Origin: Lachnospiraceae bacterium
Lineage (GTDB): Bacteria > Bacillota > Clostridia > Lachnospirales > Lachnospiraceae
Reading direction: 5' to 3'
NCBI GenBank assembly: GCA_016286555.1
Contig: JAEETA010000003.1
Coordinates: 62,001-126,000 of the forward strand
Length of the DNA: 64,000 nucleotides
Shown in pieces: positions 18,871 through 27,341 of the stretch. Position numbers and translations under genes: made by a program. The notes under the pieces were generated by a model, which worked only from the letters and a program-made list of their open reading frames with translations, searched no databases and had not been told where the DNA came from. Numbering within the stretch: position 1 is the first letter of the stretch; every line of letters begins with the position of its first letter.

Positions 18871-18978
18871 AGGGGATTCTCCGATAGAAATATTTCGAGC
18901 TTTTCTGTATGTTACTCTATCATAGAAAATGCCCTAAAATCCATAGATTGCGCGGAAAATATGTATTAAAAAAGTATA

Positions 18979-21192
18979 ATGAACATGAAGAATACGGCCG
19001 ATCATTTTGACAAAGGAATACGGGGGATCATCACGGTGCTCTTTGGGGCGGTAGCCACCTTCCTGGTTCTCTGCTCCGGATTTGTGACCTCTATGGTGAG
19101 TTACGACGAAGGTGTCGGACTCCTGCCGGATTCCATGGCGGGACACCTGTTGGGCACCGTTTTGTTTGCGGCAGCATTGCTCTTTGCCGGGAAGCTTTCT
19201 GCAGTGAAGGAGTTCCTGGGAAGAGTGGATGATGATCCTGCCTTCAGTGCCCGCTGCAGAAAGGTACTTTTGCTGACACTCCTGGGAGCAGGTGCCCTCT
19301 TCGTATTGATCCTGCAAAAGGAGCCCGTGGCGGATCAATACTGGGTGGTGCACATTGCGGACCGCTTTGTGGAAAAGGATTACGGTTCCCTGATGCCCGG
19401 CGGATACGCGGACACCTATCCGAACCAGCTGGGGATCATCCTGGTGTTTTACTTCCTGGGAAAGCTGGTGGGAACAAATAACTACCTGCTGTTCCAGATT
19501 TGCAACGTGGTGGCGCTGGTGCTTTTGTACCGGAGTTTTGCAAGGCTTTCCGATCTTTCCGGGAGAAAGGCATCCCTGGGACTTCTGATCCTGACGGCGT
19601 GTGTGTTCTTTACGCCCGGATTTTTTTATCTCACCTTCACCTACGGAAATCTTATCGGACTGTCCCTGGTAATGAACGCCGTCCTCCTCTTTGAGCGTTT
19701 TGCCTCCGAGAAAAAGTGGTGGCAGATGATCACCGCGGTCCTGTGTTGTTATTTCGCAGTGGTGTTAAAGAGCAACTATCTGGTGTTCCTCATCGGCATG
19801 CTGGTCTACCTCCTGCTGCTTTTGATAAAACATCGGGAGCTGCGGCTGCTTCTGGGCATGGCCGGGATCGTTCTCGTGATGCTGCTGGAGGATCCCATCG
19901 CACGGGGACTCACCAAAGCTGTGACAGGCGTGACGGTTTCGGAGGGTTCTTCCATGTGGTCCTTCGTGGCCATGGGAATGATGGAGAATCCCCACCGCTA
20001 CAACGGCTGGCACAACGGCTATGATATCGAGAGCTATCACGGGAATGCCTTTGATGTGGAGGCACAGGCGACGGAAAATAAGACGAAGGTGGACGAACTG
20101 GTGAACTATCTGGTTCACAATCGTGCTTACGCCATCTGGTTTTTCGGCGGGAAAAATGCGTCTGCCTGGACCAACCCCGATTTCCAGGGCTACTGGCTGA
20201 ACCGGGCGGAGAGTGGAACGGTGAACGAACCTGCTTATCTCCGGAGGCTTTTTACCTTGCCGAAGGCTTCCGAACCCTTCTTGAATGCCTATACTTTCCT
20301 GATCTATCTGGGAGCGCTGCTGTATGCGCTGCTGGAGCGGCGGAAGTCCCGGGTGGGGTATTTCGCCATGATCACGGTATTCGGTGGATTCCTCTTCCAT
20401 ACCGTGTGGGAGATCAAGGCCCAGTACATGCTCTTTTACTTCCTGTTGCTGATCCCGCTCTTCGTGGTGGGATGGCAGGATGTGGTGATGGCGTTGGAGA
20501 CGGTGGTCCGGAAGAAACAAGCCACGACTGTATCCGGGAAGCACGATGGAGCACAGGAGAAAGCGGCGAACAGGACTGCTTTGAAGGATGAGGAGCGCGC
20601 AGATGAGGACGGAAAGAACTTCCGGATTCTTGCGATCACCTGCGGCACTCTGGTGCTGATCACGATTTTGGTTTATCTGCAGCTGATCCCTTCCCTCAAC
20701 AATCTGGTTGCTCAGAGGGATACGGCATTCTATGAACAGCAGTTGGAGATCTATCCTTCCGACCGAATGAAGGAAGGCCGTTACAGGGTGATGTCAGCGT
20801 CCGGTACGTTTCTGAACTTGGATGCTGCATCAGGACAGGTGCATGCAGGATCTGCGGATGAGAAACTTCTGCTGACCCATTCTCGCAGTGATGATACTCT
20901 CTATATCCGTTTTTCCGACGGATCTGTCATGGAACTGATGAGTGCCGCCGCCGAAGCAGGGACCGGCGTTGCCGCAGGAGAGGCTTCCGATGAAATGACC
21001 CAGCGATGGAACTTTAAGCGGGTATCCGAGCCTCTTTCCGTAGGGGATGCAAACACCACCTGCGGGTATCTGCGATACGGCCCCTATAAGGCACTGTCCT
21101 GTGATCCCGCAACCGGAGCGGTGACACTGGAATGGTGGAACCTGCAGGACGAGAACCAGTTGTGGTATTTCACTGAGTGGGAGAAGCCCTGA
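18979..21192 (+). CDS. GT-C-like membrane glycosyltransferase with C-terminal ricin-type lectin-like domain
   Basis: A 737-aa protein with about ten helices in its first 500 residues, in a layout like PMT/GT39 glycosyltransferases, including a long first external loop (QYWVVHIADRFVEKDYGSL). After the last helix (about 550-575) the tail (about 590-737) carries two QxW motifs (TQRWNF, NQLWYF), the hallmark of ricin-type beta-trefoils. The start is uncertain: no Shine-Dalgarno precedes the ATGs at 18979 or 18985, and a TATAAT overlaps the first. The likely donor is a polyprenyl-phosphate sugar. The IS66 insertion begins 14 bases after the stop. Confidence 0.78.
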   Translation: MNMKNTADHFDKGIRGIITVLFGAVATFLVLCSGFVTSMVSYDEGVGLLPDSMAGHLLGTVLFAAALLFAGKLSAVKEFLGRVDDDPAFSARCRKVLLLTLLGAGALFVLILQKEPVADQYWVVHIADRFVEKDYGSLMPGGYADTYPNQLGIILVFYFLGKLVGTNNYLLFQICNVVALVLLYRSFARLSDLSGRKASLGLLILTACVFFTPGFFYLTFTYGNLIGLSLVMNAVLLFERFASEKKWWQMITAVLCCYFAVVLKSNYLVFLIGMLVYLLLLLIKHRELRLLLGMAGIVLVMLLEDPIARGLTKAVTGVTVSEGSSMWSFVAMGMMENPHRYNGWHNGYDIESYHGNAFDVEAQATENKTKVDELVNYLVHNRAYAIWFFGGKNASAWTNPDFQGYWLNRAESGTVNEPAYLRRLFTLPKASEPFLNAYTFLIYLGALLYALLERRKSRVGYFAMITVFGGFLFHTVWEIKAQYMLFYFLLLIPLFVVGWQDVVMALETVVRKKQATTVSGKHDGAQEKAANRTALKDEERADEDGKNFRILAITCGTLVLITILVYLQLIPSLNNLVAQRDTAFYEQQLEIYPSDRMKEGRYRVMSASGTFLNLDAASGQVHAGSADEKLLLTHSRSDDTLYIRFSDGSVMELMSAAAEAGTGVAAGEASDEMTQRWNFKRVSEPLSVGDANTTCGYLRYGPYKALSCDPATGAVTLEWWNLQDENQLWYFTEWEKP

Positions 21193-21197
21193 GAATT

Positions 21198-21205
21198 GAA
21201 TCAAC
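21198..21205. repeat. Target-site duplication, left copy
   Basis: GAATCAAC directly abuts the left end of the IS66 element and matches the right copy at 23981-23988. Confidence 0.92.
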
Positions 21206-21252
21206 GTAAGCGTCAAATCATCCGCTACCAGGTAAAAGATACGCCACTGGTT

Positions 21253-22872
21253 TCAGTGGCGCTGTTTCCTGCATTCGTCCGGTAGCGTGTCCGACCAGGG
21301 CATTAAATAGTCCAGGTCTGCAGGATCTATATTTCCTTTTTCATCACACCATTTCGGTAGCTCCGTCAGGAGATACTTGAAGTAGTGGTACGGCTTGAGG
21401 TCATTTAGCTTCGCCGTTTCCGAGATGCTGTAGACCATTGCGCTGGCGTTCGCACCCTTGGCTGTGTTGTGGAACATCCAGTTCTTCTTGCCCAGGCAGA
21501 AGGTTCGAATTGCCCTTTCCGACGCGGAGTTATCGATTGGAACCTCTCCGTCGTCCAGGAACACGCGAAGGTACTTCTCCTGATTTATGACATAGGCAAG
21601 GCCTTTCCCGGTTTCGCTCTTGGGTGGAACTGTGCCTGACATGATCTGCTGCTTTGCCCACGCAAAGAAGTCGTCAACCAGCGGTCGGATTTCTTTCTGC
21701 CGCTTTTGGAGACGTTCACTTGCAGAGAGCTGTTTCAGCTCCGTGTCTGCATTGTAGAACTCAGATATCCGCTGCAGTGCCTGGTAGGCAACTGATTGCC
21801 GGACAACGGATGGATCTTTTTTGTCCGCTGCCTTAACGGCATCGGCGAACGACCTGCGAGCATGCGCCCAGCAATTCGCATTTGTCAGATCATCCAGTTT
21901 CTTATCGACCAGATGATACTGCGACAGGCCGTCGGTCACAAGGACTCCTTTATAGTCCTTGTAGAATTCCAGAGGGATGTGATGATCCCGCCCCTTCTGA
22001 TATTCATAGACCACGATCTTTCGATCCGAATAGAGTTCTCCGGATCGATGCACCCACATGTAGCACTTGCTGCTAGGATGCGTACTGTCCTTTATGACCT
22101 GTGTGGGTGTTTCGTCAGCCTGCGTGACATGTAGCGTCAGGAGTTCCTGTTTCATCCGCTCCACGAAGGGAGCAAAGTACTTCTGAGAGCACTGAATGAT
22201 CCAGTTCGCCATAGTCTGTCTTGAGATGTTTACTCCGTTCCGCTGGAACTCCTGCTCAATTCGATGGAGCGCTGAAGAATTAACATACTTCACGTTCAAG
22301 ATAGATGCCAGGAGTGACGGTGTAACGATGCTGTTCCGGAGTAGATCCTTGGGGCGGTTGCCGCGAAGAAATTCATCCTGATGGTCTCCATCGGTACCGA
22401 CATACACTTCAACTGTATGGAGTTCAACCGTCCAGGATTCAGGTTCATGTCTGAGCCTCTTGTAGGTCTCATCCGGCATCCTGCGCCAGTTGCCCTTGCC
22501 ATAGAAAGCATCCAGTTCCTCTTCCGGTATGCTATAGGGCGGGATCACTTCCTCCGGCAGGTCCTTAAGATTGAGGTCGCGAGTATTCTTTTTCTTGCGA
22601 CGAACATACTCGATCACCTCATCTGCTTCGGGCTCCGGGAGGCTCTCGTCACAGGTTGCTTCCGCTTCATCAAAGAATGAGAGCTGACCTTCGATCATGT
22701 CCATCTTTTCGGAACGCTTGCCAAAGCGATAGTTGTTGGCAATACGAACCTGTTCGAGAAGGCGCTCGATATTCTCGTTCAGCTGCTCCATCTGGCCCTC
22801 CATCATGAGGATCATGGTGATCAGCTCTTCACGGCTGCTATTATTCAATTCCTCAAGGGTATGCTTGGCCAT
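21253..22872 (-). CDS. tnpC: IS66 family transposase TnpC
   Basis: A 539-aa DDE-type transposase. The N-terminus has a leucine-zipper-like coiled coil (about 1-45) followed by the RFGKRSEKM motif of IS66 transposases. The central domain contains THVTQADETPTQV-type sequence (LHVTQADETP), VLVTDGLSQYH and CWAHARRSF, which carry the catalytic acidic residues. The C-terminus has NSASERAIRTFCLGKKNWMF and KPYHYFKYLLTELP. Full length, no frameshift. It is the last gene of the element on its strand, 265 bases after tnpB; that gap holds no ORF I can support. Confidence 0.95.
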   Translation of the reverse strand: MAKHTLEELNNSSREELITMILMMEGQMEQLNENIERLLEQVRIANNYRFGKRSEKMDMIEGQLSFFDEAEATCDESLPEPEADEVIEYVRRKKKNTRDLNLKDLPEEVIPPYSIPEEELDAFYGKGNWRRMPDETYKRLRHEPESWTVELHTVEVYVGTDGDHQDEFLRGNRPKDLLRNSIVTPSLLASILNVKYVNSSALHRIEQEFQRNGVNISRQTMANWIIQCSQKYFAPFVERMKQELLTLHVTQADETPTQVIKDSTHPSSKCYMWVHRSGELYSDRKIVVYEYQKGRDHHIPLEFYKDYKGVLVTDGLSQYHLVDKKLDDLTNANCWAHARRSFADAVKAADKKDPSVVRQSVAYQALQRISEFYNADTELKQLSASERLQKRQKEIRPLVDDFFAWAKQQIMSGTVPPKSETGKGLAYVINQEKYLRVFLDDGEVPIDNSASERAIRTFCLGKKNWMFHNTAKGANASAMVYSISETAKLNDLKPYHYFKYLLTELPKWCDEKGNIDPADLDYLMPWSDTLPDECRKQRH

Positions 22873-23137
22873 CCGATTGCTCCTTACGGGAATAATTATA
22901 CCGAAAAAGCAGCAAAATAGCGAATTTCACGCTTCGAACGAACCGTCATAATGCCTATGGATCACGCCTCGTTAAACGGCGATGAAAGTAAAGAAATATA
23001 GAGTTTTCAAGGTTCAAAAAGATCTATTTTAAGTAAACCCAAGGACATCCAACGCCCTTGTGGGATGGTTAAAACCACTGATAAACACAGGATTCTTGCC
23101 TGTTTTTATAGCCTGAAAATTTCTCTGTTTTGCACAA

Positions 23138-23494
23138 TCAGTAGGTTTTTCCGGGTGTTACATTCTTGATCTTTGGATCAAGTGGATTCAGACCCAACAT
23201 AAGATAACGGAATTGCTCATCCGTGATGTCAGCAGCTTCGGCTTTTGTCCGCGGCCAGGACAGAGAACCGGCTTCAAATCTTTTGTATAAAAGCAGATAG
23301 CCGTCGCCCATCCACAACAAGCCCTTGATTCGATCCGACCGTCGCCCGCAAAAGAGGAACAAAGTCCCCTGCTCAAACGGGTTCTGATGGTAACGATCGC
23401 CAATGATCATGGCGAGGCCGTCGATACCCTTTCGAAGATCCACGGTTCCGCATGCCAGAACAACCCGCCGGATACCGGCAAAATCCTCAAGCAT
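23138..23494 (-). CDS. tnpB: IS66 accessory protein TnpB
   Basis: A 118-aa protein with the family pattern: VVLACGTVDLRKGIDGLAMII near the N-terminus, then LFLFCGRRSDRIKGLLWMGDGYLLLYKRFE. It is required for IS66 transposition in studied elements. Its start overlaps the end of tnpA by 8 bases, which suggests translational coupling. Confidence 0.95.
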   Translation of the reverse strand: MLEDFAGIRRVVLACGTVDLRKGIDGLAMIIGDRYHQNPFEQGTLFLFCGRRSDRIKGLLWMGDGYLLLYKRFEAGSLSWPRTKAEAADITDEQFRYLMLGLNPLDPKIKNVTPGKTY

Positions 23495-23870
23495 GTGATA
23501 CCTCCATGATCAGCTTATGAAGGAGTGACTCCGAAATCTCGTTAGAGACCTCAAGCGTGATACCATTGCACTTGATCACCGCGACAGAAGCGAGATTACG
23601 CTGAACTTCCAACGATTGATCTGATCGAATCGGTGCCGGAAGTTGGATCTCTGCAAAAGACAGTTCTGTGGATGCCTGTTCCTTCACCGCAGGAGGGAGT
23701 TCAGCGTAAGCTTCTTTGCGGAATTTCCGAAGCCAGTAATAATACGTCTTGCGATTGACTCCATTCTGATCCAACCAGTCTTTCGCTGACATGCCTTCTG
23801 GTCTGGAAAGACATTGACGAACGATTTCCAACCAGTTGTTGCGGCGGATGTTATGTGTAATCTGATCCAT
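23487..23870 (-). CDS. tnpA: IS66 accessory protein TnpA
   Basis: A 127-aa protein with an N-terminal helix-turn-helix of the IS66 Orf1 type (LSRPEGMSAKDWLDQNGVNRKTYYYWLRKFRKEAY). The C-terminal part ends VIKCNGITLEVSNEISESLLHKLI. It is the first gene of the element on the minus strand, about 110 bases inside the right end. Confidence 0.92.
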   Translation of the reverse strand: MDQITHNIRRNNWLEIVRQCLSRPEGMSAKDWLDQNGVNRKTYYYWLRKFRKEAYAELPPAVKEQASTELSFAEIQLPAPIRSDQSLEVQRNLASVAVIKCNGITLEVSNEISESLLHKLIMEVSHA

Positions 23871-23896
23871 GATAGCTAGCTCCTTTAGACTTTACT

Positions 23897-23920
23897 CGAA
23901 AAAACTAACTAGTTTTTTCG
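23897..23920. terminator. Palindromic hairpin inside the IS66 right end
   Basis: CGAAAAAACT (23897-23906) pairs perfectly with AGTTTTTTCG (23911-23920) around a 4-base AACT loop. The arms are A/T-tracts rather than GC-rich, so it is a weak terminator. It lies between the IS end and tnpA and could shield tnpA from incoming transcription. Confidence 0.5.
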
Positions 23921-23980
23921 GCTAATCTAAAGTGTCTCATAAAGCGAGCTACTATCCTAGGCGCGTGATTTTACGCTTAC

Positions 23981-23988
23981 GAATCAAC
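23981..23988. repeat. Target-site duplication, right copy
   Basis: GAATCAAC directly abuts the right end of the IS66 element and matches the left copy at 21198-21205. Confidence 0.92.
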
Positions 23989-24035
23989 AGAGTGCGGATG
24001 TGTTGATCTCTGTGAAGATTAGGATGAAACAGAAA

Positions 24036-24070
24036 GGCCCGACTGCCGAATGTGGCAGCCGGGTCTTTTT
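24036..24070 (+). terminator. Rho-independent terminator, originally of the glycosyltransferase gene
   Basis: CCCGACTGCC (24038-24047) pairs with GGCAGCCGGG (24054-24063) with one mismatch around a 6-base loop, followed by TCTTTTT. It sits 48 bases past the right IS duplication. Removing the element would place it about 60 bases after the glycosyltransferase stop. It may also act weakly on the convergent GH31 transcript. Confidence 0.8.
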
Positions 24071-24137
24071 GCATCTTCTGTGATGTTCCTACGCATAGGC
24101 GATGTTCCGACATGGACCGGAATCGTTGCCTTGGCGC

Positions 24138-26123
24138 TTAAGCTTTTACTGTGAATCTGAATACACCATTCTCGGTTTTGAATTCATAGTCGGGCCTTAC
24201 ATAGATTCCAACCTCTCCCAGAGACAGTTCCACATAATGATCCCCTGCTTTCAGCGGGATCACGTCCACATCCTCGGGACTGCGGAACCGGTACAGAGTC
24301 ATATCCTCCGGCAGGTACACATACCGCCCGCTCGCATTTTGGGTATAGACCGGTGCGATCATGAAGGCCTTACCTACCAGCAGCTGATCCTCCACGGTAC
24401 GGGCTCTTTCGTCTGCAGGGTATGCCAGGGACAGGGGCGTGAAGATCAGGTCATTTTCCTCCGCTGCCCGGGTAAAGGTATCATACAGATAAGGGATCAG
24501 CGCGTAGCGCAGGCGGATGAGATTCCGGAACAGATCTGTCTGTGCAAACTGATAGAGCTCCTGGTTCCGTGTACCCAGTGCCGCGTGGTTGCGGAAGAGG
24601 GGCGTGAACATGCTGATGGCCAGCCAGCGCAGCATCAGGTCCTCGGTGCAGTCACCACCGAAGCCTCCGGTATCTGCGCCGCAGAAGAGGAAGCCACACA
24701 TGTTCAACGCGGGCAGCTGCTGGAGATTCAGCAGGAGATGGCTCCACCAGGATTTGTTGTCGCCGGTCCAGATGCCGCCGTAACGGTGCATTCCCACGTA
24801 GGAAGCACGGGAGAAGAGGAGATATTCACCCTTCGGCATCATTTTTTGAAGCGATTCCCCTGCGGCACGCGTCATGTAGTAACCGTAGAGATTGTGCACC
24901 AGGTCATGACGGAGGCGACGCCCCTTGTACTCGTGATAGAAAGTGCGGTAGTCTTCGGGTCTGTTGTTGATGCTGCCCATGAGATCCTGGAATCCGAAGA
25001 AGGTCCAGATGTCCATCTCCTCCATGGCTTTGTAATGCTCCAGTTCCTCAAAGACTTTTTTCAAGTGGTCCTCGGTGTAGAAGATGGCGGGCTCGTTCAT
25101 GTCATTCCAGAAGCCTTCGATGCCCTGTTCTGTCAGGAAGCGGTACTTCTCGCCGAACCATTCTCTGGTCTCCGGTTTCAGGAAATCCGGGAAGTGCACT
25201 TTGCCGGGCCAGACGGCGGCTACCAGATCGGTGCCGTCTTCCTTTTTGCAAAAATACTCGCCCTGAACGCCTTCTTCGTAGACAGAATATCCCTTCTCAA
25301 TTTTGACACCTGCGTCAATAATGGGGATCAGGCGAATGCCCCGATCCTTCATTTCCTGCACAAACGCAGGAAAATCGGGGAAGGCCTTTTCATCAATGGT
25401 AAAGTCCTTGAAATGATCCATATAATCGATGTCCATATAGATCATGCTCAAAGGAATATCCGCCTCCGCGTAGCGGTCTGCCACCTCACGGATGTCTGCC
25501 GCAGTCTTGTATCCCCAGCGGCTCTGGCCGAAGCCGAAAGCCCACTGCGGGGGCTGATAGCTTTTGCCGATGAGGGAACGGAACTCCCGGATGAGCAGGA
25601 GAGGATCTTCACTTTCCGCATAGTACAAAGCGGCATCGGAGGATGCGATGCGGATCTCCAGCTTCTTCAGATCGGTGTAGCCCACATCGAAGGTAACCTT
25701 CCCCGGGACATCCACGAAGAGGGCCTGAGCGGCGCCGTCGCCAAAGAGCAGCAGGAAGTTCTGAGAGGCATAGAGGGAGCGTTTGTCCTCCGTATGATTG
25801 GGGTCATCCGCATTATTGGAGACATAGATCCAGCCCCGCTTGTTGATTCCACGGAGGGTTTCTCCAAGACCGTAGACCAGCTCCCGGTCGGAGAGGGTGC
25901 GGGTGAGGATGATCTCACCGGCGGGATCATCCGCGGTGCATGCCTCGCGGGTATATTCCTTTGCCGGCTCTGTTTCGAGGCCTTTTCGGCAGATCGTAAA
26001 ATCCTTCAGGAACGAAACCGATTTTTCTACTCCGGTAAATGACGACTCTGTCGTTTCTGCGGGTACCTCACAGAGGATTGCTTCCGTATCGATGGGATCT
26101 CCCAGGATCAGTTTTTTATACAT
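24138..26123 (-). CDS. GH31 alpha-glucosidase
   Basis: It hydrolyses terminal alpha-linked glucose (or related alpha-glycosides). From the ATG at 26123 it has 661 aa and no signal peptide, so it is cytoplasmic. GH31 motifs are PPQWAFGFGQSRWGY, IYMDIDYMD, GFWNDMNEP (nucleophile Asp341) and GGIWTGDNKSWW (acid/base Asp455). The reading frame also allows a start at 26168, which would overlap the upstream small gene by 20 bases and add a Lys-rich stretch; neither start has an ideal ribosome binding site. The upstream 65-aa ORF is probably co-transcribed. Confidence 0.92.
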   Translation of the reverse strand: MYKKLILGDPIDTEAILCEVPAETTESSFTGVEKSVSFLKDFTICRKGLETEPAKEYTREACTADDPAGEIILTRTLSDRELVYGLGETLRGINKRGWIYVSNNADDPNHTEDKRSLYASQNFLLLFGDGAAQALFVDVPGKVTFDVGYTDLKKLEIRIASSDAALYYAESEDPLLLIREFRSLIGKSYQPPQWAFGFGQSRWGYKTAADIREVADRYAEADIPLSMIYMDIDYMDHFKDFTIDEKAFPDFPAFVQEMKDRGIRLIPIIDAGVKIEKGYSVYEEGVQGEYFCKKEDGTDLVAAVWPGKVHFPDFLKPETREWFGEKYRFLTEQGIEGFWNDMNEPAIFYTEDHLKKVFEELEHYKAMEEMDIWTFFGFQDLMGSINNRPEDYRTFYHEYKGRRLRHDLVHNLYGYYMTRAAGESLQKMMPKGEYLLFSRASYVGMHRYGGIWTGDNKSWWSHLLLNLQQLPALNMCGFLFCGADTGGFGGDCTEDLMLRWLAISMFTPLFRNHAALGTRNQELYQFAQTDLFRNLIRLRYALIPYLYDTFTRAAEENDLIFTPLSLAYPADERARTVEDQLLVGKAFMIAPVYTQNASGRYVYLPEDMTLYRFRSPEDVDVIPLKAGDHYVELSLGEVGIYVRPDYEFKTENGVFRFTVKA

Positions 26124-26148
26124 AGTTATCAGTAATTCCTTGTCGTTT

Positions 26149-26346
26149 TTATTTGTTCTCTTTTTCATCCGTATCCGGAGTTTCCTTCTTCGGGTCTTCC
26201 GGCTTGTTTAGTTTTTTCCGGATCTTTCGCATTTCCAGCACATCCGGCGGCGGCCCCAGGATAACGGGCTTTCCCTGGTTCTTCGCCTTTTCATGCAGCT
26301 TTCGTCCGATAGGATCCATCGGCCATTCTTTTTCCGGTGTAGGCAT
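26149..26346 (-). CDS. Small hypothetical protein, 65 aa
   Basis: A strong AAGGAG lies 7 bases before the ATG at 26346, so it is likely translated. The product is hydrophilic, proline- and lysine-rich (MDPIGRKLHEKAKNQGKP, then ILGPPPDVLEMRKIRKKLNKPED) with no membrane segment. It precedes the GH31 gene and overlaps or nearly abuts its start, suggesting a bicistronic message. I do not recognise a family. Confidence 0.6.
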   Translation of the reverse strand: MPTPEKEWPMDPIGRKLHEKAKNQGKPVILGPPPDVLEMRKIRKKLNKPEDPKKETPDTDEKENK

Positions 26347-26516
26347 ACAGGTCTCCTTTTAATCGGCCCTCCAATCTTCGTTCCGTCTGGCCTGATTCTC
26401 CTTTTATTATAGTCATTGATGATTCGCAACTGCAAGAAGAACCTATGTTTTCAGACTATGCGCCATACGTATACACCTCCCGCAAAAGAAGTGAACATGA
26501 AGATACGCCTCTATGA

Positions 26517-26522
26517 TATAAT
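26517..26522 (+). promoter_or_regulatory. -10 element for the flavin reductase-rubredoxin gene
   Basis: A perfect TATAAT sits 24 bases before the ATG at 26547, leaving a leader of roughly 15 bases. The -35 region is poor (GTGAAC-like near 26491). Confidence 0.5.
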
Positions 26523-26546
26523 AAAACACATCAGGAGGTGATCAAA

Positions 26547-27164
26547 ATGGATACGAAAGCTTTTTACAAACTGTCCTACGGCGTATTTTTTCTCGGCGTG
26601 AAATCCGGTGAGAAGGTGAATGCCTGCATCACCAATACCTGCATCCAGGTAGCGTCGAACCCGACGCGTATCGCCATCAGTGTGCTGAATAACAATTACA
26701 CCTGTGAACTGCTGAAGGAATCCGGGAGCTTTGCCATTTCCCTGCTGGATCAGGATGCAACCTTTGACCTCATCAAACATTTCGGTATGCAGTCCGGCCG
26801 GAACGTGGATAAAATGGCCGCTTTCCAAATGCCGACAGACGCAGACGGGAATCCTTACCTGGGATGGGCTGCCTGCGCCATGTTCTCCGGAAAGGTGGTC
26901 AGCAGCCAGGATCTGGGCACCCATACCCTTTTCATCGCGGAAGTGACGGATGCAAAGGTCCTGAGCGATAAGGATCCCCTGACCTATGCGGACTATCAGA
27001 ACCATGTGAAGCCAAAGCCGGAAGCGCCCAAGGAAGACCGTAAGATCGTGGGTTGGAGATGCAAGATCTGCGGCTATGTTTACAAAGGTGCGGAGCTGCC
27101 GGGGGATTTCAAGTGCCCTGTCTGCGGGCATTCCGCCGATGATTTTGAACCGGTTTACGAGTAG
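26547..27164 (+). CDS. Flavin reductase-rubredoxin fusion (high-molecular-weight rubredoxin type)
   Basis: A 205-aa cytoplasmic protein; the ATG at 26547 has AGGAGG 8 bases upstream. Residues 1-150 form an FMN-binding flavin-reductase-like domain (KVNACITNTCIQVASNPTRIAISV). Residues 165-205 form a rubredoxin with CKICGYVY and CPVCGHSADDFEPVYE, a compact version of the four-cysteine iron site. Such fusions pass electrons from NAD(P)H to flavodiiron proteins or rubrerythrins that detoxify O2, NO or peroxide in anaerobes. No flavodiiron gene is nearby. Confidence 0.9.
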   Translation: MDTKAFYKLSYGVFFLGVKSGEKVNACITNTCIQVASNPTRIAISVLNNNYTCELLKESGSFAISLLDQDATFDLIKHFGMQSGRNVDKMAAFQMPTDADGNPYLGWAACAMFSGKVVSSQDLGTHTLFIAEVTDAKVLSDKDPLTYADYQNHVKPKPEAPKEDRKIVGWRCKICGYVYKGAELPGDFKCPVCGHSADDFEPVYE

Positions 27165-27238
27165 GCCGGGCAGATAAAATTGCCGATAAATACGCGAGAA
27201 AGAGCGAATGGATTGTGCGCTTTTTCGCAAGAAAGGTG

Positions 27239-27267
27239 TTGACTTTCCGTTTTTCCGGGTTTACAAT
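27239..27267 (+). promoter_or_regulatory. Sigma-70 promoter of the rimP-nusA-infB operon
   Basis: TTGACT (27239-27244) and TACAAT (27262-27267) are separated by 17 bases. The start point would be near 27274, leaving a leader of about 68 bases before rimP. Confidence 0.85.
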
Positions 27268-27293
27268 GACTTATGTTAATAAGGTAATGAGAT

Positions 27294-27319
27294 TAAGAGT
27301 GGCTTCGCGGCCACTCTTA
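27294..27319 (+). promoter_or_regulatory. Leader hairpin upstream of rimP
   Basis: TAAGAGTGGC (27294-27303) pairs perfectly with GCCACTCTTA (27310-27319) around a 6-base loop. No T-run follows, so it is not a terminator as read. It occupies most of the short leader between promoter and rimP and may serve message stability or feedback control. Confidence 0.6.
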
Positions 27320-27341
27320 GTTCGTGTCAGGGGGTATTTCT

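Larger units (their letters stand above)
21206..23980 (-). mobile_element. Complete IS66-family insertion sequence
   Basis: The 2,775-bp element is bounded by imperfect inverted repeats: the left end GTAAGCGTCAAATCATCCGC (21206) and the reverse complement of the right end GTAAGCGTAAAATCACGCGC (ending 23980). The 8-bp direct repeat GAATCAAC flanks it at 21198-21205 and 23981-23988, the duplication length typical of IS66. It carries tnpA, tnpB and tnpC intact on the minus strand. Clean ends and intact genes indicate a recent or still competent insertion. Confidence 0.95.
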
